From Hymenobacter duratus (GTDB taxonomy: Bacteria; Bacteroidota; Bacteroidia; Cytophagales; Hymenobacteraceae): a stretch of DNA of 64,000 bases. The translations under genes were made by a program, and so were the position numbers. The stretch is from assembly GCF_014698995.1 (NCBI RefSeq), contig NZ_JACWZZ010000001.1, forward strand, positions 248,001 through 312,000. The letters are read 5' to 3'. This document shows, in pieces, positions 18,676-27,354 of the stretch (position 1 is its first letter; each line of letters starts with the position of its first letter). Below the pieces are notes generated by a model. It did no database searches and was not told the origin of the DNA. It worked only from the letters and a program-made list of their open reading frames with translations.

Positions 18676-20184
18676 ATGCGAATACCCCGGCTACCTTCAT
18701 TTATTATTGGCCTGGCCCTGTCGGCCGCCCTGCCCGCCTGCCAGCCCGATAAGCCCGCCAGCACCGAGCAGCGCACGCCCGCTTTGGCCGATTCGCTAGC
18801 CCTCGATTCTCTTTCCGACCCCGTTGGCGCCCTCGATACCACGCCCGTGCGCCGCGACTGGCACCGGCTGGCCCGGCCCACGCGCCGCAACGCCCCGCTT
18901 ATCGTGTACCGGAGCGTGCGCCGCGCTCCGGCCGGCCTCCAGGATACCGCGCCGCCGCCCGGCGAAGCCACGCTCTTCGACCTCGCCCGCAAAGCCAGCG
19001 AGTATTTCCAGATTGACCCCACCCAGGCCGCTGAAGTCCGGGGCCGCGACGGAACAATCGTCCGTATCAGTGCCGGCACGCTGGTTGATGCCCAGCAGAA
19101 GGCCGCTACTGGTCCTGTTTGGGTAGAGCTGAAAGAGTGCCTGACGCCCGCCGAAATGGTGCTTACCAACCTCAGCACCACCACCACTGATGGCCAGCCC
19201 CTCCAGACGGCGGGTATGGTGTTCATGAAGGCCACCGCTGCTGGCCGCCCCCTGCAGGTAGCGGCCGGCCGCACGGTGCGTCTTGAGCTGCCCGCCCCCA
19301 ATGGACGCCCGCTCACCGATATGCGTCTCTACTACGGCCAGAGCACTACAACCCCGGTACGCTGGGAAAAAGCGCCCGAAATGGCTGCTCCCGTCTCCGA
19401 AACGGCCGAAACCATTTACACCGACGCCCGCCCCATGCCCGCCTACGGCAGTGGCCCCGCCGACATCAACCGCCTGATTCGCTATCCGCAGGAAGCCCTG
19501 GCCAGCCGTACGCAGGGAGTTGTGTTTGCGTCGTTTGTAGTGGATGAAGGTGGTAAAGTGCTGAATCCGAAAATCCTCTATGGCCTCGGCCACGGCTGCG
19601 ACGAGGAAGTGCTGCGCGTGCTACGCCAGACTTCCGGCCGCTGGACACCCGGCCAGCGGAACGGCGAGTTTGTGAAGGTGAAGATGATGCTGCCCATCCG
19701 GTTTTCCTTCAACGAAGGCCAGCTGACTGCCACCGACAGTACGCCGGCGTCGGGGCAGGAAGCTCCCGTTATGGCCGCGGCCTCACTCCCCACCGCAGCT
19801 TCTGAAGAAGCTGCGGCTGCACCCGAACCCACCGACCGGTACGTGTTTCACTGCAGCCAACTCGGCTGGTTCAACGCCGACCGCCCTGTTTCCGGGGCTA
19901 CCAGCAGCTACCAAGCACTGTCCTCCGAAACCGACGCCACTACGTCCGTACGGTTGGTAATGCGCGGTGCCACGCCTTCTGTTTTGGTTGGGCAGCCCAC
20001 AGAAACCGGCTATCAGTTCGATAACGTGCCGGCCGGCCGCCGCGCCATTCTTATCGGGTTGCGCTACCAAGGCGGCACGCCTTACTTGGCCTGGCAAGAA
20101 ACCACCACCGGCCAAGAGTCCACCCCGCTGGAGTTCCAAGAAACAACGCTTGAAGAGTTGGAGCGCCGCCTAGAGCGGTTGTAG
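18676..20184 (+). CDS. Lipoprotein with TonB C-terminal domain
   Basis: 502 residues from the ATG at 18676, six codons inside a GTG-started frame, chosen because it begins a lipoprotein signal (MRIPRLPSFIIGLALSAALPAC, Cys22). The middle (about 120-215) resembles a Bacteroidota domain with TIVRISAGTLVDAQ and LQTAGMVFMKATAAG. Residues about 260-340 are a TonB_C domain (YPQEALASRTQGVVFASFVVDEGG, then VLRQTSGRWTPG). The last 120 residues contain GWFNADRP, a motif shared by Bacteroidota cell-surface proteins. Classical TonB is anchored by an N-terminal inner-membrane helix and contacts ExbBD; a lipid anchor instead argues that this is not an ordinary energy transducer. It has no ExbBD neighbour. 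Confidence 0.82.
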   Translation: MRIPRLPSFIIGLALSAALPACQPDKPASTEQRTPALADSLALDSLSDPVGALDTTPVRRDWHRLARPTRRNAPLIVYRSVRRAPAGLQDTAPPPGEATLFDLARKASEYFQIDPTQAAEVRGRDGTIVRISAGTLVDAQQKAATGPVWVELKECLTPAEMVLTNLSTTTTDGQPLQTAGMVFMKATAAGRPLQVAAGRTVRLELPAPNGRPLTDMRLYYGQSTTTPVRWEKAPEMAAPVSETAETIYTDARPMPAYGSGPADINRLIRYPQEALASRTQGVVFASFVVDEGGKVLNPKILYGLGHGCDEEVLRVLRQTSGRWTPGQRNGEFVKVKMMLPIRFSFNEGQLTATDSTPASGQEAPVMAAASLPTAASEEAAAAPEPTDRYVFHCSQLGWFNADRPVSGATSSYQALSSETDATTSVRLVMRGATPSVLVGQPTETGYQFDNVPAGRRAILIGLRYQGGTPYLAWQETTTGQESTPLEFQETTLEELERRLERL

Positions 20185-20234
20185 TCAGTGTCAAACCTGA
20201 CTGCAAGCGCCGGATGCGTCGCTATGATTCGGTA

Positions 20235-21677
20235 TTACAGTTTCACGGTAACGCTCTGAGGCTCCGTGAAAAACCGTAGCGCCTCTAGACCACCTTCGCG
20301 CCCTACGCCAGAGTTCTTCATGCCCCCAAAAGGCGTACGCAGGTCGCGGTGCAGCCACGTATTGATCCACACGATGCCGCTGTGCAACTCGTGCGCCACA
20401 CGATGGGCGCGGTTCAGGTCGCGGGTCCAGATGGTGGCGGCCAGCCCGTATTCGGTGCCATTGGCCCAGGCCAGGACTTCCTCTTCGGTATCAAACGGCG
20501 TGAGCGTAACCACGGGACCGAAGATTTCCTCCCGGTTCACGCGGCAGTCGGGCGCCAATCCCTCAAACACGGTAGGCTGCAGGAAATAGCCTTCGGCGCA
20601 GCGACCCTCCAGCGTTACGCGCTTGCCGCCGGCCAGCAGCGTGCCGCCTTCCTCGTGGGCCAGCGCAATGTAGCTTAGTACCTTTTCCAGATGCGCCTCG
20701 CTCACTAGCGCGCCCTGCCGGCTGCCGCTGTCCTGCGGGTCGCCGACGGTAAGAGCGGCCACGCCCGCCAGAAACTCCTGCCTAAACTGCTCGTAGATGC
20801 TGCGCTCCACGAAAATGCGCGAGCCACACAGGCAGATCTGGCCCTGATTGGCGAAGGAGCTGCGCAGGCTGGTGCGCACGGCCTCGGCCAGGTCGCAGTC
20901 GGCGAAGATGAGGTTGGGGTTCTTGCCACCCAGCTCCAATGAAAGTTTCTTGAACATGGGCGCGGCGGTACGGGCGATATGCTCGCCGGTTTTGGTACCG
21001 CCCGTAAAGCTGATGGCTTTGATGCCCGGATGCTCGATAATCGACTGGCCCGCGCCCGGCCCCGTGCCGTGTACGATATTGAGCACCCCGGCCGGCAACC
21101 CCGCCTCCATGCACAGCTCGCTCAGCAGAAACGCCGTGTAGGGCGTGATTTCCGACGGTTTGGCTACCACGCAGCACCCGGCGGCTAGTGCCGGCGCAAT
21201 TTTCCAGGTAAACAGATACAGCGGCAGGTTCCAGGGCGAAATGCAGCCCACCACGCCCAGCGGGTGCCGCACCGTGTAGTTCAGCGCCACGCCTTCCTGA
21301 AAATGGGTTTCGGAAGCAAAATGCTGTGCTGCCGTCCCGAAAAAGGCGAAGTTGCTGGCCGCCCTGGGAATATCCACGGTGCGGGCCAAGCTGACGGGCT
21401 TGCCGTTGTCCTGGCTTTCGGCCTGCGCCAGCCGCTCCAGGTCCCGTTCAATCAGCTCACTGATGCGCACCAGCAGCTTGCCCCGGTCTCCGGCCGGCAG
21501 ACGGCGCCACGCGGCCAGCGCGGCCTGTGCCGCCGCCGTAGCACGGGCCACATCTTCCGCGTCCGAATCCGGAATCTGAGAAAATACCTGGCCGGTAGCG
21601 GGCTCAATATTGGGCAGGTAGTGGCCGGCGGAAGGCGGCACAAGCTGGCCGTTGATATAATTCTGGAGGTGTAGCAT
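20235..21677 (-). CDS. 2-aminomuconate-6-semialdehyde dehydrogenase-like aldehyde dehydrogenase
   Basis: 480 residues from the ATG at 21677; the reading from 21788 adds 37 unconserved residues and overlaps the divergent gene. NAD-dependent ALDH superfamily. Visible are the oxyanion Asn150 (CISPWNLPL), general-base Glu248 (LSLELGGKNPN) and nucleophile Cys282 (NQGQICLCGSRIF). Glu248 and Cys282 are 34 apart, as in the Pseudomonas AMSDH, and Arg105 in IPRAASNF matches its substrate-binding Arg. It therefore likely oxidises 2-aminomuconate semialdehyde, the ACMSD product, to 2-aminomuconate. The other pathway genes are 11 kb and more away. A betaine- or hydroxymuconate-semialdehyde dehydrogenase cannot be fully ruled out. 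Confidence 0.85.
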   Translation of the reverse strand: MLHLQNYINGQLVPPSAGHYLPNIEPATGQVFSQIPDSDAEDVARATAAAQAALAAWRRLPAGDRGKLLVRISELIERDLERLAQAESQDNGKPVSLARTVDIPRAASNFAFFGTAAQHFASETHFQEGVALNYTVRHPLGVVGCISPWNLPLYLFTWKIAPALAAGCCVVAKPSEITPYTAFLLSELCMEAGLPAGVLNIVHGTGPGAGQSIIEHPGIKAISFTGGTKTGEHIARTAAPMFKKLSLELGGKNPNLIFADCDLAEAVRTSLRSSFANQGQICLCGSRIFVERSIYEQFRQEFLAGVAALTVGDPQDSGSRQGALVSEAHLEKVLSYIALAHEEGGTLLAGGKRVTLEGRCAEGYFLQPTVFEGLAPDCRVNREEIFGPVVTLTPFDTEEEVLAWANGTEYGLAATIWTRDLNRAHRVAHELHSGIVWINTWLHRDLRTPFGGMKNSGVGREGGLEALRFFTEPQSVTVKL

Positions 21678-21730
21678 GGTGGGAGGGGGCGGATATGGAC
21701 GGCAAGGTAAAGCCAGCCGGTTTGAATAGC

Positions 21731-21738
21731 TACTTTTG
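21731..21738 (+). promoter_or_regulatory. -7 box before the GT-C-like gene
   Basis: TACTTTTG matches TAnnTTTG and lies 54 bases before the ATG at 21793, in the divergent gap with the aldehyde dehydrogenase gene. No good -33 partner is seen. Confidence 0.4.
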
Positions 21739-21792
21739 CCGAACGCCGGCGTAGCTGCGCTGCCGTTTTCACCCGTTTGCAGTATCACCTCT

Positions 21793-23544
21793 ATGAAAAA
21801 CTGGCTGCGCCTGACACTTCTGCTGGCCTTTTATGCCCTGTTGTTCGTGGTATTTACCTGGCCGCTGGCGGCCAATTTCACCTCGTCCTTTCTGGCTGTA
21901 CCCGGCCGAGACTCGTATCAGTTCTTCTGGAACGTCTGGCACTTTCGCGACGCGGTGCTGAGTGGCCACAACCCGTACGTCACGGATTGGGTGTTTTATC
22001 CGCACGGTTCGGGGCTGGTGATGCACGCTTACACGCCCCTTATGGGTTTGGTAAGCGTACTGCTCGGCAATGAAATGCTGGCCGTCAATACCGGGCTTCT
22101 GCTCAGCTATGCGCTTTCGGGCACCGGAGCCTATCTGCTGGCACGGCGCTGGATAAAAAGCCCCATTCTGAGCCTGCTGGCGGGGTTTGTTTTCGCCTAT
22201 TCCCCCTACAAGCTGCAGCGCCTGCCCGAGCACTACAACCTGGTACTCACGGCCACGGTGCCGTTCTATATCCTGCTGTTTCTGCGGGCGTTTGAGTTTC
22301 GGGAAGGCCGGTTTCTGCCGATAGTGCGTAGCTGGGGCGCGGTAGCAGGCTGCTTCGCGCTGGGCATCGTCACGCTGCTCTCCGACTATTACGTGCTCTT
22401 CGGGCTGCTGTATTTCTCGCTGGCTTATGCCGCCTGGTTCTGGTTCCGGATTGGGCGCATCCGGTGGCGGGAGCGGCGCACCTGGTTCTGGCTGGTCGGA
22501 ATTCTGGTCGGTAGCCACCTCATCATCCGGCTGTTGCGCCTGAAGCACGTCAGTGAAAACGGCGGTATCTGGTGGGGCGGCGACGTGGTATCGTATCTGA
22601 TGCCGCCGCCCACGAGCCGCTTTGTGTACTGGGACTGGGCCGAACGACTCTACAACAACGCCGAGGTGTTCAACATGCCCGGCAACCTGGAGAATACCGT
22701 GTTTATCGGGTACGTACTGCCGCTGCTGGCGGTAGTGCTGTGGGTGTTGCGGCTGGCCCAGAAGCGGCCGGTTTCGCAGCGTTTTCAGGATGTACAGGGC
22801 CGCCCGCTATTGTGGGTGCTCATCATCTTCCTGCTGTTTACGGTGCCAGCGCTGCGCATTTATGGCCATGAGCGGTTGAATCTGCCCACAGCTATTCTAC
22901 ATTTCATTCCTTTTTTCAACAATATTCGCTGTCCTACTCGCTGGATTATGATGGTGGGCCTGTTGCTGCCCCTTGTCTCGTTCAGTGCGCTAGAGGCGGC
23001 CTGGCACGGGCGGCTGCGCCCGGCTACCCAAATCCTGCTGAGCCTGGCCCTAGCCGTTCTGATTGGGCTTGAATTCTGGCCCCAGCCGTACCAGCGGGCG
23101 TCGCGGGCTGCCATTCCGGCGGTGTTCAAAGAAGTAGCGAAGCTGCCCGGCACTACCCTGGTGCCTATTCCGCTGGGTATTCTGGATGGCTACCGGCAGG
23201 TGGGCGTGATGCAGTCGGAGCAGATGTTCTACCAGACGCTGCACCGCAAGAAGCTACCCATTGGGTATCTCTCGCGGGTGCGGCCCGAGCTGTTTGCCTC
23301 CCTGGACCAGGAGCCGGTACTGCATGCGCTGCTCCACCAGCAGATGAAGCCCGATACCATTCAGCCGGCGCCTCCTACTACCGCGCAGCTGCAGTCTTTC
23401 CTGCGCACCTACGACCCCGCCGCCTTCGTCATCGACCCGGCCTACCGCAATAAGCCGGTGCACCTGTACCTGCGCCAGCTGCTGCTGCCGTTCGGCTACC
23501 GGGAGCGGCTGGTAGGCGGCTACGTATTGCTGGCAAAACCATAG
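21793..23544 (+). CDS. Polytopic membrane protein, GT-C glycosyltransferase-like
   Basis: 583 residues from the ATG at 21793, which directly starts the first membrane helix (LRLTLLLAFYALLFVVFTWPL). About ten hydrophobic helices follow. The first extracytoplasmic loop carries GRDSYQFFWNVWHFRDA with an acidic residue where GT-C enzymes place their catalytic Asp, then NPYVTDWVFYPHGS. The C-terminal 130 residues are soluble (periplasmic). GT-C enzymes use polyprenyl-phosphate sugars; this activity is inferred from topology and from the neighbouring GT2 and GT39 genes. Confidence 0.7.
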   Translation: MKNWLRLTLLLAFYALLFVVFTWPLAANFTSSFLAVPGRDSYQFFWNVWHFRDAVLSGHNPYVTDWVFYPHGSGLVMHAYTPLMGLVSVLLGNEMLAVNTGLLLSYALSGTGAYLLARRWIKSPILSLLAGFVFAYSPYKLQRLPEHYNLVLTATVPFYILLFLRAFEFREGRFLPIVRSWGAVAGCFALGIVTLLSDYYVLFGLLYFSLAYAAWFWFRIGRIRWRERRTWFWLVGILVGSHLIIRLLRLKHVSENGGIWWGGDVVSYLMPPPTSRFVYWDWAERLYNNAEVFNMPGNLENTVFIGYVLPLLAVVLWVLRLAQKRPVSQRFQDVQGRPLLWVLIIFLLFTVPALRIYGHERLNLPTAILHFIPFFNNIRCPTRWIMMVGLLLPLVSFSALEAAWHGRLRPATQILLSLALAVLIGLEFWPQPYQRASRAAIPAVFKEVAKLPGTTLVPIPLGILDGYRQVGVMQSEQMFYQTLHRKKLPIGYLSRVRPELFASLDQEPVLHALLHQQMKPDTIQPAPPTTAQLQSFLRTYDPAAFVIDPAYRNKPVHLYLRQLLLPFGYRERLVGGYVLLAKP

Positions 23545-23554
23545 GCCCCTGCCT

Positions 23555-23600
23555 GCATTAACAAAAAGAACCGCCCCAGGGCGGCTCTTTTTGTTAATGC
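23555..23600. terminator. Bidirectional terminator between convergent glycosylation genes
   Basis: GCATTAACAAAAAGAACCGCC and its near-complement GGCGGCTCTTTTTGTTAATGC pair with one mismatch, with a short CAG-type loop, between stops at 23544 and 23609. Confidence 0.9.
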
Positions 23601-23608
23601 AAGATGCT

Positions 23609-24562
23609 CTAGCGCAGTTGCTTATCTGTTTGCGGCGCGTGCGTGATGTTGGTGTCGGAGATGATGTAGAGCGGGCGTTGGCGCACGTTGGCCGAGAGGC
23701 GCGCAATGTACTCGCCGATAATGCCTACGGCAATCAGCTGCACCCCGCCCAGAAACAGGATGCTCACCATAAGTGAGGCCCAGCCCGGCTGGTAGTTGCC
23801 ACTCACGAAGCGCGAGTACAGCGTGTAGAGCATCACAAGAAACGCCACCGCCGACACGATAAACCCACTAACGGTAGCCGCTTTCAGGGGCGCGTCGGAG
23901 AAGCCGGTGATGCCATCCAGGGCCAGCCGGATCATTTTGCGGTAGGTGTAGCCCGTTTCGCCGCCCGCCCGCTCGGCCCGGTCGTACTCGATGAACGTCT
24001 GGCGGTAGCCAATCCAGGAAATCTGGCCTCGGATAAACTTATTCTGCTCCGGCATTTGCTTCAGTGCATCCACCACTTTGCGCGAAATGATGCGGAAGTC
24101 GCCGGTGTCCACCGGAATGGAAATGTTGGTGATGCTGGCCAGGATTCGGTAGAACAGCTTAGCAGTAAGCTTTTTGGCGGCACTTTCGCCCTGGCGGGAG
24201 CGGCGTTTGGCATACACCACTTCGTAGCCCTGCTGCAATTTCTGGTAGAGCGGCACAATCAGCTCCGGCGGGTCCTGCAGGTCGGCATCAATAATGACTA
24301 CGGCCTCACCCATGGCTAGGTCTAGGCCGGCCGTCACGGCAATCTGGTGGCCAAAATTCCGGCTGAAGTCGATGAAGCGCACCCGGTCGTCGCGCAGGGC
24401 CAGGGTCTGCACCAGCTGCAGCGACTTGTCGCGCGAGCCATCATTGATGAAGATAAACTCGTAGCGCAGCCCCATAGGGTCCAGCACTCCCCGGAGCCGG
24501 TCGTAAAGCGTCGGGATGTTGGCTTCTTCGTTGTAGATGGGAATAATGACGGAGAGGTCCAC
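23609..24562 (-). CDS. GT2 family glycosyltransferase, DPM1/GtrB-like with two C-terminal membrane helices
   Basis: 317 residues from a GTG at 24562; the frame is open further upstream but would overlap the methyltransferase, and the enzyme core begins at once with DLSVIIPIYNEEANI. The nucleotide-sugar-binding motif is VVIIDADLQDPPELI (about 85-100) with RNFGHQIAVTAGLDLAMG before it. Two hydrophobic segments (about 230-252 and 268-290) complete the polyprenyl-phosphate glycosyltransferase architecture of GtrB/ArnC-like enzymes. It should transfer a sugar from a nucleotide donor to undecaprenyl phosphate, supplying GT-C enzymes nearby. It lies 23 bases after the methyltransferase gene, so probably co-transcribed. 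Confidence 0.9.
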   Translation of the reverse strand: MDLSVIIPIYNEEANIPTLYDRLRGVLDPMGLRYEFIFINDGSRDKSLQLVQTLALRDDRVRFIDFSRNFGHQIAVTAGLDLAMGEAVVIIDADLQDPPELIVPLYQKLQQGYEVVYAKRRSRQGESAAKKLTAKLFYRILASITNISIPVDTGDFRIISRKVVDALKQMPEQNKFIRGQISWIGYRQTFIEYDRAERAGGETGYTYRKMIRLALDGITGFSDAPLKAATVSGFIVSAVAFLVMLYTLYSRFVSGNYQPGWASLMVSILFLGGVQLIAVGIIGEYIARLSANVRQRPLYIISDTNITHAPQTDKQLR

Positions 24563-24585
24563 GGGCGGGAGGAGAAGGAGGGAAA

Positions 24586-25323
24586 TCAGGCGGGCTTGCT
24601 GGCCAAAGCAAAGACGCTCACGCCGGTCGGAAGATTGAAGCGGCGCAGCCAGCGGTTTTCGGCCTGCACCAAACGGAATAAGGACTGGTTGAGAACGGCC
24701 GGCAGCCGGATCAGGTCGCCGCTCATGTCCGGCGAGGCAGACGGGCGCTGCCAGCGTCTCAGCAGCCACGTAGGAAAGAACAGCCAGAAGTTCCAGTAGG
24801 AACTGCGGGTCAGCTGGTAGCCGGCCTTGCGCAGCGCCTGCGACAGCGAAGCCGCCGTGTAGCGGCGGAAATGATGGTTGGCCACATCGTGCCGGCTCCA
24901 GAGCGAGGGATGCGCCGGCACGTACACCAGCAGCTGCCCGTTGGGCTTGAGCACGCGTTGCCACTCGTTGAGCGCCTGTTCTTCGTTCTGGATGTGCTCC
25001 AGCACATCGGAGGCTACTACCAGGTCAAAGCTGCTGTCGGCAAACTCCAGCTTGATGCCGTCCATGACCGCTACGTTGGGGATGCCCCGCTGCTGGGCCA
25101 GGGCAATGGCCGTTTCGCTGATATCGATGCCGCTTACCTCGTGGTAGCCGGTGTCCCGCAGGCGTTGCTGCAGCGGTCCTCCCGAACAGCCAATCTCCAG
25201 GATGCGGGCGTCTTTGGGCAGGTTCAGGTGCTTGATCTGGTCAAAGACGATGTCGCGGCGGGCCTGAAACCACCAGTGTTGTTCTTCCAGCTGATGATAG
25301 AGTGCTTCGTACTGCAGGTTCAT
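24586..25323 (-). CDS. Class I SAM-dependent methyltransferase
   Basis: 245 residues from the ATG at 25323 (a TTG two codons earlier is possible). Motif I is ARILEIGCSGGPLQQRL (about 38-54), followed by SGIDISETAIALAQQRG and the post-motif segment DLVVASDVLEHIQNEEQAL (about 97-115), a Methyltransf_11/23 pattern. A C-terminal hydrophobic, aromatic stretch (SYWNFWLFFPTWLLRRW) may contact the membrane. This type often sits beside polyprenyl-phosphate glycosyltransferases, as here. The acceptor is unknown. A -7 box ends 4 bases before the ATG. Confidence 0.88.
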   Translation of the reverse strand: MNLQYEALYHQLEEQHWWFQARRDIVFDQIKHLNLPKDARILEIGCSGGPLQQRLRDTGYHEVSGIDISETAIALAQQRGIPNVAVMDGIKLEFADSSFDLVVASDVLEHIQNEEQALNEWQRVLKPNGQLLVYVPAHPSLWSRHDVANHHFRRYTAASLSQALRKAGYQLTRSSYWNFWLFFPTWLLRRWQRPSASPDMSGDLIRLPAVLNQSLFRLVQAENRWLRRFNLPTGVSVFALASKPA

Positions 25324-25326
25324 ACA

Positions 25327-25334
25327 CAAAAGTA
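25327..25334 (-). promoter_or_regulatory. -7 box abutting the methyltransferase start
   Basis: On the minus strand this reads TACTTTTG, a perfect TAnnTTTG, ending 4 bases before the ATG. If used, transcription would begin at or just inside the start codon and the mRNA would be leaderless. Confidence 0.35.
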
Positions 25335-25408
25335 AGGCTTATTACGCCAGGAAAAGGGCAGCAGGGCCAACTGGAGAAACGGGGTTCGGCGGTGGCAAAG
25401 AAAGCAGA

Positions 25409-26974
25409 TTAGAGCGGTTTTCGGCTCAGCAGCAGCAGCGTCTGGCACGGCTGGTCCTGGTGTAGCTCTACCACCTCAAAAGTGGAGTCGATGCGGGCAC
25501 GGTAATCCGGATTGCAGAGCAGCGTCACCATGCCCGGCACCAGGTTGCGGATTCCGCCCTGCGGGTAGATGGCCATCTGCTTCTGCTGTTCGCGCAGGGC
25601 CAGCTGGTAGAACGTGAGGGTGGCATTGTAGCCGCCCCCGTACAGCACAACCAGGCTGTCGAGCTGGGGCTGCTGGCGCACCACGGTCTTCAGGTAGCCA
25701 CCCAGATACCCGTCGGGCCCGATGCCATAGTCACTGTGCCGCTCGCCCACAATACGGTTGACAATCGTTTCGTAGGGCGCGTAGAACAGCAGCAGCAGCG
25801 CCAGCAGCCCGGCCAGGCTTCTGCCCAGCCAGCTGGTATGCGCCAGATACGTAGTGGTGATGGCGCGCAGCATCAGGGCCAGCCCCAGGCCCACCAGCAG
25901 GGCCAGCGCCGGGTAAATGGGCGCATCGTACCATTCGAGCTTACTGGTAGCGGTGCTCAGTACCGTCAGCCAGCTCCCGACAAAGCACACCAGCAGGCCG
26001 GCCGCCCAGCGCACCGTGCGGTCTGGCTGCAGCAGCGCCAGCAGCAGAGACGGGAGCAGCAGCCAGAGCCAGGGCTGGAACAGGCCATTCTGAATGTTGG
26101 TCAGGTAGTAGTCCCAGGGGTGCGCGTGGTCCAGCTGGTCGGTGAGGTAGCGGCCGCCCAGGTCGTTGTAGGACATAGCTTTCCAGTAGCCCGGGTCGGC
26201 CAGCTCGCGGGCCCAGAAGTAGCTGCTGACTACCAGCAGAAACGCGCCGGCTGCCAGGTAGAAGCGGCGTTGCCGCAGCACCCACAGAAATTTGCCCCGC
26301 ACCACCGTATACAGCAGCAGGCCAGGCATGCCCAGCAGGGCGGCAATGCTCTTGGTCAGAACGGCCGCTGTCAGGCCCACCGCCAGCCAGAGCAACGCCC
26401 GGGAACGGCCCGTTTCCAGGTAGCGGAACAGAGAAGTCCAGATGACTACTTCCCAGAGCGTAAGCAGCACATCGTAGTCGGCGGTGCGGGCCACGTGCAG
26501 GCGCACGTAGCCGATGCTGGTGGCCAGAATCAGGCCACCGAGAAAGCCGGCTGCCGGCAGGCGCAGGTCGCGGGCGGCAAAGCGAAACAGCAGGACCACG
26601 GTGGCCAGGCTGGCCAGCGCGGTAGGCAGCCGCAGTGCCCAGGCAGAGAAGCCAAACAGCGTGAAGCTCAGCGCCTGCAGCCAGATCATCAGCGGTGGCT
26701 TCGTATTCCAGTGGTCGGGCTTCTGCTCGAAGTGCGTGACGAGCAGATTACCGTTCTGCGACATTTCGGCCGCATTTACGGCCAGCCGCGACTCGTCCCA
26801 GAGCTGAATCGGGTTGCGTCCCAGCTCGTAGCACAGTGGAACGGCCGCCAGCGCCAGTAGCAGCAGCAGCAGTTGGTTGGCCGGCACGCGTACCCAGTTT
26901 CTGACCGGGCTCAAAACTCGAGAAGATAAGCTGGACGGATGTTCCAAGGATTGATTCACTATAGTATACTCCAC
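25409..26974 (-). CDS. GT39/ArnT-like membrane glycosyltransferase
   Basis: 521 residues from a GTG at 26974 (a second GTG five codons on is also possible; no ATG precedes the first helix). It has about eleven membrane helices. The first large loop has NPIQLWDESRLAVNAAEM, the GT-C WDE motif with the catalytic acidic residue, followed by WNTKPPLMIWLQALSF, typical of the PMT_2/ArnT superfamily. A periplasmic C-terminal domain of about 100 residues ends the protein. It likely transfers a sugar from a polyprenyl-phosphate donor to lipid A, a glycan or a protein. It lies 85 bases upstream of the methyltransferase gene on the same strand. Confidence 0.86.
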   Translation of the reverse strand: MEYTIVNQSLEHPSSLSSRVLSPVRNWVRVPANQLLLLLLALAAVPLCYELGRNPIQLWDESRLAVNAAEMSQNGNLLVTHFEQKPDHWNTKPPLMIWLQALSFTLFGFSAWALRLPTALASLATVVLLFRFAARDLRLPAAGFLGGLILATSIGYVRLHVARTADYDVLLTLWEVVIWTSLFRYLETGRSRALLWLAVGLTAAVLTKSIAALLGMPGLLLYTVVRGKFLWVLRQRRFYLAAGAFLLVVSSYFWARELADPGYWKAMSYNDLGGRYLTDQLDHAHPWDYYLTNIQNGLFQPWLWLLLPSLLLALLQPDRTVRWAAGLLVCFVGSWLTVLSTATSKLEWYDAPIYPALALLVGLGLALMLRAITTTYLAHTSWLGRSLAGLLALLLLFYAPYETIVNRIVGERHSDYGIGPDGYLGGYLKTVVRQQPQLDSLVVLYGGGYNATLTFYQLALREQQKQMAIYPQGGIRNLVPGMVTLLCNPDYRARIDSTFEVVELHQDQPCQTLLLLSRKPL

Positions 26975-27354
26975 GTCACACGACGGTGGGTGGCGTGCTC
27001 TACGGCCTCAAAAGGCCGGCAGGGCGGCGGCAGAGGCCGGCATGAAGAGCAAAGATATAGAAAAGGTTACGCGCCCCGGAGCGAATTATCCACGTATCCT
27101 GCCGGCTCCGGCCGGCAGAAAACGTGCCTTGCCTGTGCCCTGCCGGGCGCAAAAGGCGGCACGGGCCCACCGGCCGGCAGCGGCCCGGAGAGCCGCCCGG
27201 CCGCCTGGCACAATCAGTTGGGAATAAGAATTGTTAGAGTTCCGGCTTTTTCTGTGCTTTGCCTTTTAGTTACTCTTCCTTCCGGCGGAAAACGGTAGCA
27301 GCCCCATGCTTTGCCGCGAACAAGAGCTTTACCCTGTAGAACTACATTCATCAA
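26975..27354. other. 380-bp non-coding divergent region
   Basis: No reading frame here looks like a gene. The left part (27010-27210) is very GC-rich with several copies of GGCCGGC or CCGGCCGGCAG; the right part (27225-27354) is AT-richer and should hold the promoter of the lipoprotein gene, although I see no clean TAnnTTTG on that strand. Confidence 0.5.
27050..27057 (-). promoter_or_regulatory. -7 box for the GT39 gene
   Basis: Reads TATCTTTG on the minus strand, about 75 bases before the GTG at 26974. No clear -33 partner. Confidence 0.4.

Noticed and set aside
23609..24964. Extended 451-residue reading of the GT2 gene
   Set aside because: The added N-terminus overlaps the methyltransferase gene in another frame and has no similarity to GT2 enzymes.
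27010..27210. GGCCGGC-rich stretch as a repeat array or regulatory site
   Set aside because: The copies are irregular in spacing and the motif is common in this GC-rich genome.
26939..27298. 119-residue plus-strand frame in the divergent gap at 27 kb
   Set aside because: No motif, Arg/Gly-rich composition, and it overlaps the GT39 gene start on the opposite strand.
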